Assembly: GCA_017306015.1 (NCBI GenBank)
Contig: JAFKJK010000009.1
Location: 186,001 to 250,000 of the forward strand
Source of the DNA: Propionibacteriaceae bacterium
GTDB taxonomy: Bacteria; Actinomycetota; Actinomycetes; Propionibacteriales; Propionibacteriaceae
Length of the DNA stretch: 64,000 nt
Direction of reading: 5' to 3'
A program made the position numbers and the translations under genes. The notes beneath the pieces are model-generated. The model had not been told where the DNA came from, did not search any database, and was given only the letters and a program-made list of their open reading frames with translations. Below, one piece after another: positions 8,390 to 22,508 of this stretch. Position 1 is the first letter of the stretch, and every line of letters begins with the position of its first letter.

Positions 8390-8392
<3 letters not shown>
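8067..8392. repeat. Repeat cluster A: five copies of the GGGGACAGGTAC element
   Basis: This fills the whole gap between two convergent genes. Top-strand copies (GGGGACAGG on plus) are at 8067-8096, 8101-8128 and 8140-8168. Bottom-strand copies are at 8320-8349 and 8363-8392, forming a 43 bp tandem duplication. Each copy has arms TGAACCG and CGGTTCA around the core GGGGACAGGTACTT. The first and last copies supply the TGA stop codons of the flanking genes. Between the two sets, 8207-8270 is a degenerate copy of the CCCGGG palindrome family that is tandemly repeated at 30585-31020. No gene is present in this 320 bp gap. Confidence 0.95.
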
Positions 8393-13969
<5,577 letters not shown>

Positions 13970-14116
13970 GAACTCTCCTCCGCGTCGATGGCTGGACTGC
14001 GCCCGTCCGGGCTCAGGGCAGGCTGCCCGCTGGCGTCCGAACAGGCGTCGTCATCGATCCAACTGGACGGACCCGCCAAGATCGACGCCTTGAGTACCAA
14101 GGATCTCCCCCGAGCA

Positions 14117-14133
14117 TTGTGGAATCCCCACAA
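14117..14133. promoter_or_regulatory. Palindrome upstream of the acyl-CoA carboxylase, possible operator
   Basis: TTGTGGAATCCCCACAA is a 6 bp inverted repeat with a 5 bp spacer, about 150 bp upstream of the GTG of the carboxylase gene and outside the repeat elements. The remaining bases of 13970-14157 show no gene. The palindrome could bind a transcription factor, but distance and lack of a second copy leave this open. Confidence 0.3.
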
Positions 14134-14157
14134 CACGCCCCGTGAAGCCGTCCGACC

Positions 14158-14418
14158 TGAACCGCCGGGGACAGGTACTTCGGTTCACCGGGCCCGGTTG
14201 TGAACCGTCGGGGACAGGTACTTCGGTTCACGACGCGCGCTGAACCGCCGGGTACAGGTACTTCGGTTCACCGGGCCTGGTTGGGCTCACGGCCGACCGC
14301 GCAAGCGACGTCGCTGACGTCGAGTCGTCGGCCGGGTGAACCAAGGTACCTGTCCCCAACGGTTCACAACGATTAAGGGCTGCGCGGGTGAACCGAAGTA
14401 CCTGTCCCCAACGGTTCA
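14158..14418. repeat. Repeat cluster B: five copies of the GGGGACAGGTAC element
   Basis: Top-strand copies are at 14158-14187, 14201-14230 and 14241-14270 (the last with GGGTACAGG). Bottom-strand copies are at 14337-14366 (arm TGAACCA) and 14389-14418. As in the other mixed clusters, all top-strand copies lie left of the bottom-strand copies. The rightmost copy is read in frame as the C-terminus of the adjacent ATPase/GNAT gene. The interval 14271-14336 shows no other feature. Confidence 0.95.
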
Positions 14419-15563
14419 GGGGGTGTCGACTCAGGGGCGGCGGGATCGATGATGAGCTCCCACGTGGTGATCTCGCCGTGGACGGGATCCACACTCACCG
14501 CGCCGGGGTTGAAGCCCAGCGCCCGGTGGATGCGGATGGCGGCGACGCGGCCCGCATCGAGTTCGTTCCTGGCCACGTCGGCGACGCCGGCCGTCCCGAT
14601 TCGGCGGACGAGTTCGGCGAAGGTGGCCTGCCCGAGGCCGCGACGCCGGTGATCGGGGTGGACGGACGCACCGATGTGGGCGACCCGGCGTCCGCCCTCG
14701 TCCTGCTCGACCCGGTAGTGCGCGTGCCCGACGAACTGGCCGGCGGCGTCCTCGACGAACCAGTAGTCCCGTTCGGGCCGGCCGATCCAGGAGTCGTACC
14801 AGGCGTCCCAGACCTCGGGTGGGAAGTCGACGCAGCCGGTGTCGCGGTGGTAGCTCGGGACGTCCACTTCCCAGCCGACGTTGTAGGCCATGAACCCCGG
14901 GTCGCCCAGCCACTGCTGCCGGATCGCCAGCTCCTCCCGGCAGGGCGTCCGGAAGCGGACGACCGGTGCCGCCTCGACGACGGTCACCTCGAGGTGCTGG
15001 ACGGCGAACGCCGCTGACAGTGCCCGCAGGCGGACCACGTCCACGTCGAGATCGGCGACCAGCCCCGGATCGGCCGTGAACTGGACGGTGGTGCCCCGGG
15101 TTCCGTCCGACGGCAGCTCGGCGAGCTCGGCCACCGGGACGCCGTACGCGTACGACTGGCTCCACGACCCGCCCGCGCGACGGTTCGTGTGCTGGAGCTG
15201 CGCGCTGAGCGCGGCGACGACCGACATGCCGCGACGAGGCAGGCCGTCGGGCAACAAGGTCGGCGGCGTCGAGTCGAAGAACCGCAGATCCCTGGTCGAC
15301 ATCACCGGCTTCCGGACCGCGTGGCCAGGCTCAGCGGCATGGGTGTCAGTGCCGCGTCCGTCGTCGGCGATCGTCACTGACCCGGGCCCCAGCGTGACGA
15401 CAGCAACCCCACCCGCACGCTCCCGAGCCTCGTCCGCGGCATACGCCAGCACCTCCAGGATCAGGTGGGTGAGGCCGCCCGCGGCCAACTCGTCTGACCT
15501 CGCCCTGATGTCGGCGAGGTGATCCGCATCGACCGGGGCCGTCCAGTCATGCGTCGTATCCAC
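14373..15563 (-). CDS. Gyrase-B-like GHKL ATPase domain fused to GNAT acetyltransferase
   Basis: Residues 1-200 resemble the ATPase and transducer part of DNA gyrase/topoisomerase IV subunit B: LTHLILEVLAYAADEA (31-46), the D-box IADDGRG (65-71) and LPRRGMSVVAALSAQL (109-123). The catalytic Glu37 is kept, but the Mg-binding Asn of EVVDNAIDE is replaced (EVLAYAADE). Residues about 210-375 are a GNAT domain with HRRRGLGQA (305-313). The GTG at 15563 begins 2 bp after the stop of the upstream hydrolase gene, so translation is coupled; longer upstream frames would overlap that gene. The last about 16 residues (EPLGTGTSVHPRSP and neighbours) are encoded by a repeat element, so the natural end was probably near residue 379. 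The substrate and role are unknown. Confidence 0.72.
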   Translation of the reverse strand: MDTTHDWTAPVDADHLADIRARSDELAAGGLTHLILEVLAYAADEARERAGGVAVVTLGPGSVTIADDGRGTDTHAAEPGHAVRKPVMSTRDLRFFDSTPPTLLPDGLPRRGMSVVAALSAQLQHTNRRAGGSWSQSYAYGVPVAELAELPSDGTRGTTVQFTADPGLVADLDVDVVRLRALSAAFAVQHLEVTVVEAAPVVRFRTPCREELAIRQQWLGDPGFMAYNVGWEVDVPSYHRDTGCVDFPPEVWDAWYDSWIGRPERDYWFVEDAAGQFVGHAHYRVEQDEGGRRVAHIGASVHPDHRRRGLGQATFAELVRRIGTAGVADVARNELDAGRVAAIRIHRALGFNPGAVSVDPVHGEITTWELIIDPAAPESTPPEPLGTGTSVHPRSP

Positions 15564-15565
15564 GG

Positions 15566-16309
15566 CTAGGCCAGGGACGCCTCGAAGGCCGCGAGGCGCG
15601 CCAGGAACTCGGCCGGACGGACGAGGTGCGGGTAGTGGCCCACACCGTCCCAGGTCTCGACGGACGCCTGCGGCAGCTTGCTCTGGAGCCAGGCCGTGTA
15701 GTCGGGGCCGAGATCGAAGCCGTTGAGCTCCAGGTAGGGCGCCGTGATCGGGGACACCATGGCGTCCACGATCGCGTCCAGTTGCTCGGGCGTCGTGTCC
15801 AGCAGGACGCTCCAGATACCGAGGACGACGTCCGGTTCGTAGCTGCGCAACGCGGTCAGCCGGGCCCACTCCTCGTCGTTGGCCTGCCCGCGGAGCGAGT
15901 CGAACAGCGCGTTGATCACCATCGGGAAGGCCTCGCTGCGCAGCAACGGTTCCTGCTGCTTCAGCCCGGCCTGCATCGGCGTGAGGTTCAGCGACTGGTC
16001 GATGTTGACGACACCGCGGACGGGGAACTGTGCGGCATAGGCCGTGACCACCGTCCCGCCGAGGGAGTGGCCGACGAGCAGCGGCACCTCGTCCACGAGG
16101 GCTTCGACATCGGCGGCCAGATCAGCGATGTCGTAGCCGTCGGCCTTCGGCGACTCGCCGTGCCCGCGCAGGTCGACCCGCAGGACGCGGTGGTTTGCGG
16201 CCAGGTCGGCCACGATCGGGTCCCAGGAGTGCCGGTTCTCGGTGATCCCGTGCACCAGGACCAGCAGCGGACCCTCACCCTGCTGGTCGTGCGCCAGTGC
16301 GACTGTCAT
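15566..16309 (-). CDS. Alpha/beta-hydrolase
   Basis: The 247-residue protein is a typical alpha/beta-hydrolase: LVLVHGITENRHSW supplies the oxyanion loop, VGHSLGG the nucleophile Ser at the elbow, a helical cap spans about 120-190, and GVGHYPHL supplies the catalytic His. It could be an esterase, lactonase or C-C hydrolase; nothing specifies the substrate. The ATG at 16309 has TAGCTT exactly at -12 to -7 on the minus strand, indicating a leaderless transcript. It is the first gene of a two-gene operon with the ATPase/GNAT fusion, only 2 bp downstream. Confidence 0.88.
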   Translation of the reverse strand: MTVALAHDQQGEGPLLVLVHGITENRHSWDPIVADLAANHRVLRVDLRGHGESPKADGYDIADLAADVEALVDEVPLLVGHSLGGTVVTAYAAQFPVRGVVNIDQSLNLTPMQAGLKQQEPLLRSEAFPMVINALFDSLRGQANDEEWARLTALRSYEPDVVLGIWSVLLDTTPEQLDAIVDAMVSPITAPYLELNGFDLGPDYTAWLQSKLPQASVETWDGVGHYPHLVRPAEFLARLAAFEASLA

Positions 16310-16546
16310 GACCGCAAGCTACACGCGCGGGGGTGGCCAACAGAACCCCCGGGTTGCGGTTCCTCGCCGGTGGTTCGCCGCTTCCCCAAGCCCGCCTGCC
16401 GGCCTGTCACGGTGCACCGTGCCGATGGCTGAGAGGAATCACCCGCGATCCGCAGGTGAGAACGCTCCAAGTGCTCCGTGGACGCGTCGAGTGCGTGATC
16501 CCTCCCAGGACGCGGAAGGCGCCTGGCGGATGACTAGAGTGAGGCC

Positions 16547-17383
16547 GTGTCCGCCCGATCTGAAGTCCTGATTGACGTCGTCCGGTTGCCGGACGCGCTC
16601 GCAGCCGGCGCGCAACTGCTGGACGTGCGCTGGCACCTCGGCGAAGCCCCCGGAACGGGCCACCGGGAGTTCACCGAGGGCCACATACCCGGAGCCCGGT
16701 TCCTCGACATGGAGAACGTCCTCACCGGCCCGACCACCGACCCGACCCTGGGACGGCACCCGCTGCCGGACGCCGCCCGGCTCGAAGCGGGCCTCGGTGC
16801 CCTCGGCATCGACGCGGGCCGGCCGATCGTCGTCTACGACCTCCCCACCGCGTTCGTCGCCGGGCGCGCCTGGTGGGTGCTCCGCTGGGTGGGGCTGGAC
16901 GTCCGGGTGCTCGACGGCGGGTTGCCGGCCTGGGTCGCAGCCGGCGGCGAGCTCGAGTCCGGTGACCCCGAGCCCCCCGAGCCGACGCCGTTGCACCTGA
17001 CCACCGGCCAGTTGCCCACCATCTACGCGGACGAGGCCGCCCGGTTCGACGGCGTCCTGATCGACGTCCGGGCAGCCGAGCGCTACCGCGGCGAGGTCGA
17101 GCCGATCGACCGGGTGGCCGGGCACGTCCCCGGCGCGGTGAACCGTCCCGTCGCCGGATTCTGCGACGCGACCGGCCACCTCGCCCCTGCCGCCGACCTG
17201 GACGCCCTGCTCGACCTGCCCCTCAACGCACCGGTCGCCGTCTACTGCGGCTCCGGCGTCTCCGCTGGTCAGGCCGTGCTCGCGCTGGCGTCGCTGGGCA
17301 TCGAGGCCGCGCTGTACCCGCCGGCCTGGTCGGGCTGGTCGGCGGATCCGTCCCGTCCGGTCGCCACCGGAAGCGAGCCGTGA
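16547..17383 (+). CDS. Two-domain sulfurtransferase (rhodanese / mercaptopyruvate type)
   Basis: The 278-residue protein has two rhodanese domains. The first (1-135) has EFTEGHIPGARFLDME but no active Cys. The second (155-270) carries the active-site loop VYCGSGVSA with Cys234 as persulfide carrier. The CGSGVS loop is the form seen in 3-mercaptopyruvate sulfurtransferases rather than classic CRKGVT thiosulfate rhodaneses. It transfers sulfane sulfur to cyanide or thiols in the cytosol. GTG at 16547 has TAGAGT at -12 to -7 (leaderless). It overlaps alr by 4 bp (GTGA), so the two are co-translated, though their pathways are not obviously linked. The upstream 16310-16546 holds the perfect palindrome CACGGTGCACCGTG (16408-16421) and no gene. 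Confidence 0.88.
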   Translation: MSARSEVLIDVVRLPDALAAGAQLLDVRWHLGEAPGTGHREFTEGHIPGARFLDMENVLTGPTTDPTLGRHPLPDAARLEAGLGALGIDAGRPIVVYDLPTAFVAGRAWWVLRWVGLDVRVLDGGLPAWVAAGGELESGDPEPPEPTPLHLTTGQLPTIYADEAARFDGVLIDVRAAERYRGEVEPIDRVAGHVPGAVNRPVAGFCDATGHLAPAADLDALLDLPLNAPVAVYCGSGVSAGQAVLALASLGIEAALYPPAWSGWSADPSRPVATGSEP

Positions 17384-18531
17384 CCGAGCCGACCAGCGTC
17401 GTCACCACCCGCCTGGACCACATCCGCGCGAACCTGGACGCGATCCGTGCCCGGGTGGGTGGACGCAAGGTCCTCGCGGCGGTGAAGGCCAATGCCTACG
17501 GCCACGGCGCCGTCGAGGTGTCGCGGATGATCGAGGCCACCGGCGCGGCCGACTGGCTGGGTGTCGCCACGACCGACGAGGGCCTCGAACTGCGGGACGC
17601 CGGCGTCCGGCTGCCGATCCTGAAGATGTCGATGGAACGCGGCCCGGACGGCGTGGCGGCCGCGATCGCCGCCGGGATCACTCTCACCGTGACCGACGAG
17701 GCCAGCATCGACGCCGCAGCGGCCGCTGCGCACCGGCTCGGCCGACCGGCGGAGGTACACCTGAAGATCGACACCGGGATGCGCCGGATCGGCTGTCCGC
17801 CCGAGGACGCACCCCGGCTGGCCCAGCGCGTGGACGCGTCCGGGCTTGTGCTCGAGGGGTTGTTCTCGCACCTGCCGATCTCCGACTCACCGGCCGGCGA
17901 CGACTTCACGCACGAGCAGATCGCGTTGTTCACCCGCACGGCCGCCACCGTTGAGGACGCCCGCGGCCCCGTCCCGCTGAAGCACCTGGCCAACTCCGGT
18001 GGGGTGCTCGGCCACCCCGATTCGTGGCTCGACCTCGTCCGTCCGGGGATCATCTGCTACGGCGCCTACCCCGACCGCGCCTCGCCGCGGACGGTGCCGC
18101 TGCTGCCCGGCCTCGAGTGGCGGACGCAGCTGACGTTCGTCAAGCGGGTGGCTGCCGGCGACACCGTCGGCTACGGCCGCACCTGGACGGCGCCGGCCGA
18201 CACCTGGGTCGGCACGATCCCGATCGGCTATGCGGACGGCTACTCCCGGCTGCTCAGCAACCGCGGCCGGGTCCTGATCGGAGGGGTGCCACGTCCGGTG
18301 ATCGGCCGGGTCTGCATGGACCAGTCCATGGTCGACCTCGGCCCGGACGCGCCGGCGTCCGTCGGCGACGACGTGGTCCTGGTCGGCCCCCCGAACCAAG
18401 GCGGGGACGGTTCCACTCCGGGTCGCCCTGCCGAGATCACCAGCACGGAACTGGCCGACCTGATGGGGACGATCCCCTACGAGGTGACCTGCCTGATCAC
18501 TCGCCGCCCCGGCCGCGCCTATCGGTCCTGA
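17380..18531 (+). CDS. alr: Alanine racemase
   Basis: The 383-residue PLP enzyme interconverts L- and D-alanine for peptidoglycan synthesis. The PLP-binding Lys36 lies in AVKANAYGHG, the second catalytic Tyr in TVGYGRTW, and the phosphate-binding and dimer motifs (HLKIDTGMRRIG, PIGYADGYSR, GRVCMDQSMVDLG) are all present. An extra Gly/Pro-rich stretch (PPNQGGDGSTPG) sits before the C-terminal ITSTELADLMGTIPYEV. The GTG start overlaps the rhodanese stop by 4 bp, so it is expressed from the same leaderless transcript. Length and motifs are normal; this may be the housekeeping enzyme. Confidence 0.95.
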   Translation: MTEPTSVVTTRLDHIRANLDAIRARVGGRKVLAAVKANAYGHGAVEVSRMIEATGAADWLGVATTDEGLELRDAGVRLPILKMSMERGPDGVAAAIAAGITLTVTDEASIDAAAAAAHRLGRPAEVHLKIDTGMRRIGCPPEDAPRLAQRVDASGLVLEGLFSHLPISDSPAGDDFTHEQIALFTRTAATVEDARGPVPLKHLANSGGVLGHPDSWLDLVRPGIICYGAYPDRASPRTVPLLPGLEWRTQLTFVKRVAAGDTVGYGRTWTAPADTWVGTIPIGYADGYSRLLSNRGRVLIGGVPRPVIGRVCMDQSMVDLGPDAPASVGDDVVLVGPPNQGGDGSTPGRPAEITSTELADLMGTIPYEVTCLITRRPGRAYRS

Positions 18532-18585
18532 CCCTTCCGGCTTGTCAGAACGTCGGCCGCCGAGAGGTGACGGAGCCTGACGCGA

Positions 18586-18732
18586 GGTCCCGGGTCGTGG
18601 CCCGGGACGACAAAGACCTCGGACGAAGCCGCAACCCAACCCCAACCCTGTCATCCCGGCGAACGCCGGGATCCCGGTAGGAACTGACCAGCGCACCGAC
18701 GCGGGGGTCCCGGGTCGTGGCCCGGGACGACA
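18586..18732. repeat. CCCGGG-type hairpin repeats between convergent genes
   Basis: Two identical 27 bp hairpins with arms GGTCCCGGG and CCCGGGACGAC lie at 18586-18612 and 18706-18732, 120 bp apart. A related hairpin, TCATCCCGGCG / CGCCGGGATCC, lies between them at 18651-18677. They belong to the same palindrome style as the tandem units at 30585-31020. The gap 18532-18829 lies between two convergent genes and has no coding sequence, so the hairpins may also end transcription from both sides. Confidence 0.85.
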
Positions 18733-18829
18733 GGGGTCTGGGCGGGGCCGGAGCCGTCGCCAAGTCGGCTTGAACCCTGTCGTGGGAAACTGCCCCCGCG
18801 CGTCCTGCGGGCGCATCGGGTTGCCGGGT

Positions 18830-19849
18830 TCAGCGCCAGCCGAGTCCGGGGGCGACGTGGGTCAGGATCGACTCGATCACGTGCGCGTTGTAGTCGACTC
18901 CGAGCTGGTTGGGGACGGTGAGCAGCAGCGTGTCGGCGGCCGCGATCGCCTCGTCCTTGGCGAGCTGCTCGACCAGGACATCCGGCTCGGCAGCGTAGGA
19001 CGGTCCGAACCGTGCCGAGCCGCCGTCGAGGTAGCCGACCTGGTCACCCTCCTCGCCGTGGCCGCCGAAGTAGGCGTGGTCGCGATCGTCGACGAGGGCG
19101 AAGATGCTCCGGCTGACCGAGACGCGCGGCTCCCAGTCGTGGCCGGCGGCCGCCCACGCGTCCCGGTACACCCGGATCTGCTCGGCCTGCGCCTGGTGGA
19201 ACGGGATCCCGGTGTCCTCGGTGAGCAGGGTCGAACTCATCAGGTTCATGCCCTTGCCAGCCGTCCATTCAGCGGACGCCCGGTTGCCCGCGCCCCACCA
19301 GATCCGTCGCCGCAGACCCTCCGAGAACGGCTCCAGCCGCAGCAGGCCCGGCGGGTTCGGGAACATGGGGGACGGGTTGGGCTGGGCGAACCCCTTGCCC
19401 TGGACCACCTCCAGGAAGACGTCGGCGTGGTCGCGAGCCATGTCTGCGTCGGTCTTCCCCTCGGCCGGGACGTAGCCGAAGTACTTGTAGCCCTCGATCA
19501 CCTGCTCCGGCGATCCGCGGCTGATACCGAGCTGCAACCGGCCGCCGGCGATCAGGTCGGCTGCGCCGGCGTCCTCGGCCATGTAGAGCGGGTTCTCGTA
19601 GCGCATGTCGATGACGCCCGTCCCGATCTCGATGCTCGACGTCCGGGCGCCGATCGCGGCGAGCAGCGGGAACGGCGAGCCGAGCTGCCGGGCGAAGTGG
19701 TGGACGCGGAAGTAGGCGCCGTCCGCGCCGAGTTCCTCTGCTGCAACCGCCAGCTCGATCGACTGCAGCAGGGCGTCCGACCCCGTCCGCACCTGCGAGT
19801 GGGGAGACGGCGTCCAGTGACCGAACGACAGGAACCCGATGTGCTTCAC
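18830..19849 (-). CDS. LLM-class flavin-dependent oxidoreductase
   Basis: The 339-residue protein is a bacterial-luciferase-like TIM-barrel monooxygenase. It has YFRVHHFARQLGSPFPLLAAIGART, the IEIGTGVIDMRYENP segment, GRLQLGISRGSPEQ and the C-terminal TLLLTVPNQLG. Members use FMNH2 or F420; the subgroup with MRYENPLYMAEDAGAADLI is widespread and functionally undefined. GTG at 19849 follows GGGAGGGAAG at a usable distance. It converges with alr across a hairpin-rich gap, and it is divergent from the rhomboid-like gene. Confidence 0.85.
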   Translation of the reverse strand: MKHIGFLSFGHWTPSPHSQVRTGSDALLQSIELAVAAEELGADGAYFRVHHFARQLGSPFPLLAAIGARTSSIEIGTGVIDMRYENPLYMAEDAGAADLIAGGRLQLGISRGSPEQVIEGYKYFGYVPAEGKTDADMARDHADVFLEVVQGKGFAQPNPSPMFPNPPGLLRLEPFSEGLRRRIWWGAGNRASAEWTAGKGMNLMSSTLLTEDTGIPFHQAQAEQIRVYRDAWAAAGHDWEPRVSVSRSIFALVDDRDHAYFGGHGEEGDQVGYLDGGSARFGPSYAAEPDVLVEQLAKDEAIAAADTLLLTVPNQLGVDYNAHVIESILTHVAPGLGWR

Positions 19850-19923
19850 GGTTCAACCAACTTCCCTCCCCCACGGACTATTCCCCACAGCATGGACACC
19901 GGACCATCTGGCAATCTGGACGC

Positions 19924-20748
19924 ATGAGCGACAGGTTCTGGCCGGTGCACAGCGATCAGGAGCCGTGGTTCCGCATCGGCCGGCTCGAGATGACCACCAC
20001 CAACCTCGTCGTCACGGCGACGGTGGTGTCCTGGCTGCTGTGGGCGATCTTCTACCCGTGGTACTCCGCCGTGCTCGCCTTCGCGCCCGGCGAGCTGGCC
20101 GGTGGCCAGGTGTGGCGGGTGGTCACGTGGCCGTTCTCGGCGGGACTGTCACTGTGGTCGATCCTGGACGCCGTCATGCTGTGGTACTTCGGCAACATGA
20201 TCGAGCAGCTGATCGGACGCCGGCGGATGGCCTGGCTGTTGGTCGGCGTCTGGGCCTCGCTGACCGTGGCGTACGCCGTCGTGGCGCTGCTCTTCTCGGG
20301 CTCGGGCGTGTTGAGCGGCATCGGCACGATCCAGTTGCTCGTCCTGCTGCTGTGGATCGCGGAGTACCCGACCGCCCGGTTCTTCTTCAACATCCCGGCC
20401 TGGGTGTTCGGCGCGGTGATCCTCGGCCTCCAGGTGCTCAGCATGCTCGCCTTCCGGATGTGGGACTCACTGCTCGCCCTTGTCTTCGCGCTCGTGCTGG
20501 TCGCCGTCGCCGGCCGGCGCGCCGGGCTCCTGGCCGAATACCCGTGGATCCCCGGCCGCCCGCGCGAGCCGAGACAGCGGGCGCCGCGCACCTCCCGGGG
20601 CGACCAGCGTGCGCACAGCCGGCACGCGTCCGACCGCGCGCGACTGGACGAGCTGCTCGACCAGATCAACGACCAGGGCATCGGCAGCCTCACCGACGCC
20701 CAGCGCAAGGAGCTGCTGAAGCTTCGCGAGCGGCTGCGCCGGAACTGA
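19924..20748 (+). CDS. Rhomboid-like integral membrane pseudoprotease
   Basis: The 274-residue protein has about six membrane segments between residues 24 and 195 and a charged cytosolic tail. The PGELAGGQVWRVVTWPF segment and overall topology fit the rhomboid fold. The catalytic GxSG serine and the C-terminal His are absent, however (GIGTIQLL at the expected site), so it should be inactive as a protease. The tail ends in RLDELLDQINDQGIGSLT followed by a KEL-LKLRERL helix, the DUF6576 motif found at the end of many bacterial rhomboids. A substrate-binding or chaperone-like role is possible. ATG at 19924 has CAATCT at -12 to -7. Confidence 0.75.
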   Translation: MSDRFWPVHSDQEPWFRIGRLEMTTTNLVVTATVVSWLLWAIFYPWYSAVLAFAPGELAGGQVWRVVTWPFSAGLSLWSILDAVMLWYFGNMIEQLIGRRRMAWLLVGVWASLTVAYAVVALLFSGSGVLSGIGTIQLLVLLLWIAEYPTARFFFNIPAWVFGAVILGLQVLSMLAFRMWDSLLALVFALVLVAVAGRRAGLLAEYPWIPGRPREPRQRAPRTSRGDQRAHSRHASDRARLDELLDQINDQGIGSLTDAQRKELLKLRERLRRN

Positions 20749-20775
20749 GCGTCCCCGCGGACGCTCCGCGCCGCC

Positions 20776-21426
20776 TCAGTTCAGGCCGAGCTCCGCAGCC
20801 CGGACGGCGAGCGTCACCCGATTGGACGCGCCGAGCTTCTCCATCAGCGCGGTCACCTGCTGCTTCACCGTGGACGCCGAGAGGTACACCACCCGCCCGA
20901 TCTCCTCGTTGGTGCGGCCGGCGCAGACCAGCCGCAGCACCTGGGCCTCCGTCGGGCTCAGCGCGTACCCACCGGGGACGGACAGCTTGGCCAGCGCGGC
21001 GGCCGAGACCGGCGAGGACAACACGACCAGGCCGTCGGCAGCCGAGCGGATGGCGTGCACGATCGCGTTGACCGGGGTGTCCTTGGCGAGGAAGCCGACA
21101 GCGCCGGCCGCCAGCATCTGGGCGGCCGCGAAGTCGTCGGCCAGCGAGGTGAGCGCGATCACCCGGACGGAGGGCGCGGCGGCGATGATCTTCGCCGTCG
21201 CCTCCGGCCCGTCCATCGCCGGCATCCGGATGTCGACGAGGGCGATGTCGGGCGGGTCGCTCGCCACCGCGGCGGCGGCCTCGGCGCCGTCGGCGAAGCT
21301 GCCGATCACCTCGAACTGGGCCTCGCGCAGGATCCGGGTCAGGCTGGACCGCACGAACAGGTCGTCGTCGACGATGATCAGCCGGACCGAGCCGGACCGA
21401 GCGGCACCCGCAGGCGTGTCAGCCAC
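20776..21426 (-). CDS. NarL/FixJ-type response regulator
   Basis: The 216-residue protein has a receiver domain with the acidic pocket VDDD (19-22), phospho-acceptor Asp65 in LVDIRMPAMDG, Thr in ALTSLAD and Lys in FLAKDTP. A LuxR-type helix-turn-helix follows at about 148-210 (LSPTEAQVLRLVCAGRTNEEIG, STVKQQVTALMEKLG). It is the partner of the histidine kinase whose 3' end it overlaps by 49 bp. A start at the internal GTG before RLIIVDDD is also possible and would shorten the overlap. The adjacent direct repeats at 22509-22561 are candidate binding sites. Confidence 0.9.
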   Translation of the reverse strand: MADTPAGAARSGSVRLIIVDDDLFVRSSLTRILREAQFEVIGSFADGAEAAAAVASDPPDIALVDIRMPAMDGPEATAKIIAAAPSVRVIALTSLADDFAAAQMLAAGAVGFLAKDTPVNAIVHAIRSAADGLVVLSSPVSAAALAKLSVPGGYALSPTEAQVLRLVCAGRTNEEIGRVVYLSASTVKQQVTALMEKLGASNRVTLAVRAAELGLN

Positions 21427-22475
21427 TGCGTCCCCTCCTTCCCGGCCTCCAGTTCACCACCGACCGCCGACAACCGCTCGCGGACGCCGAGCAGGCCGAG
21501 CCCGGCCGAGCCCGGATGCGCGTCCGCGGCGACTCCGTTCATCACCACCAGTTCGAGTTCACCGTCGCTCACGCTGAGCACCAGGGCGGACGGCTCGGAC
21601 GGCTCGGAGTGCCGCTCGAGGTTGGCCACGGCCTCCTCGATCGCGAGCACGACGACGCCGCTGACCTGCTCGGGGACGGCGGCCGGATCGCCCTCGATGG
21701 TCGCCGAGAACTGGTGCCCGGACTCCTGCAGCCGGCCGGTCACCTCCTGCACGGCTTCGGCGATCGAGCCGGACGCAGCAGCCAGTTGGGCGTCCGGGTC
21801 GGGCTCACGGAGCAGGTTCAGCACCCAGCGCAGCTCGGACGCGGCCCGGGTCACCCCGTCCGCGACGTCGTCGAGCGCGGAGACGTCACCGCTCGCGCTC
21901 GCCTCGCGGGCCTGCAGCGCAACCCTGGTGAGCGTCCGGGCGACGGTGTCATGCAGGCCGCGGGCGAGCTGCAGCCGCTGCTCGTTCAGCGCCGCCGTCC
22001 GCAACTCGCGCTGGACCTGGTCGTAGCCGTGCAGGGCGCTGCCGATCAGCCAGCACAGGGCGACCAGGGTCAGCCAGACCAGGCTGGCCTGCAGGACCCG
22101 GTCGGGATAGTCCTGGAACTGCAGGACGACGTAGACCGCGAGATAGCCGACCGCCATCACCGTCCGCAGCCGTGGCGTGCCCCGCACTCCTGCGCCGACC
22201 ACGGCGAGCAGAGGCGCGTACTGGCCGAGTTCCACCCACGGCTGGGGCGCGAAGGAGTAGGCGCACAGCAGCACGCCGAGGGCGAGGGCCGCCGCTCGCG
22301 GCCAGCGGATCGTGAGCACCGCGACGCCGTACATCGCCACGTCCAGAACCACCCCGACCGGCTCGCCAGTGGACCAGCCGAGGATGACGCTGAGCGCGGC
22401 CAGCCCCGCAGCGAGCGCCGCCTCGAGCCCGCCGGACGTGACCAGCCGCTCGAACCAGGACCTGCGGCGTCCCAC
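21378..22475 (-). CDS. NarL-family sensor histidine kinase
   Basis: The 365-residue kinase has about five membrane segments in the first 150 residues. A HisKA_3 domain follows with phospho-acceptor His175 in LARGLHDTVARTL, then a HATPase domain with N-box EEAVANLERHS and G2 box GLGLLGVRERL. The D-box is the degenerate MNGVAADA form common in this family. There is no extracytoplasmic sensor domain, so it probably senses through the membrane segments. The GTG at 22475 is chosen because AAGGAG lies 7-8 bases upstream; longer frames would run through the direct-repeat promoter region. It forms an operon with the response regulator and is divergent from the small secreted peptide gene. Confidence 0.88.
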   Translation of the reverse strand: MGRRRSWFERLVTSGGLEAALAAGLAALSVILGWSTGEPVGVVLDVAMYGVAVLTIRWPRAAALALGVLLCAYSFAPQPWVELGQYAPLLAVVGAGVRGTPRLRTVMAVGYLAVYVVLQFQDYPDRVLQASLVWLTLVALCWLIGSALHGYDQVQRELRTAALNEQRLQLARGLHDTVARTLTRVALQAREASASGDVSALDDVADGVTRAASELRWVLNLLREPDPDAQLAAASGSIAEAVQEVTGRLQESGHQFSATIEGDPAAVPEQVSGVVVLAIEEAVANLERHSEPSEPSALVLSVSDGELELVVMNGVAADAHPGSAGLGLLGVRERLSAVGGELEAGKEGTQWLTRLRVPLGPARSG

Positions 22476-22508
22476 GACGTCTCCTTCGGCTCGTTGCGTT
22501 ACCAAGAA

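Noticed and set aside
16408..16500. GCTGAGAGG segment resembling a TPP riboswitch upstream of the rhodanese gene
   Set aside because: The GAACCTGAT and later pairing elements of the TPP aptamer are absent, and the downstream gene has a leaderless promoter at its start.
18586..18732. Hairpins after alr as a plain intrinsic terminator
   Set aside because: No T-run follows either hairpin, and the same hairpin sequence is repeated and dispersed, so a repeat family describes it better.
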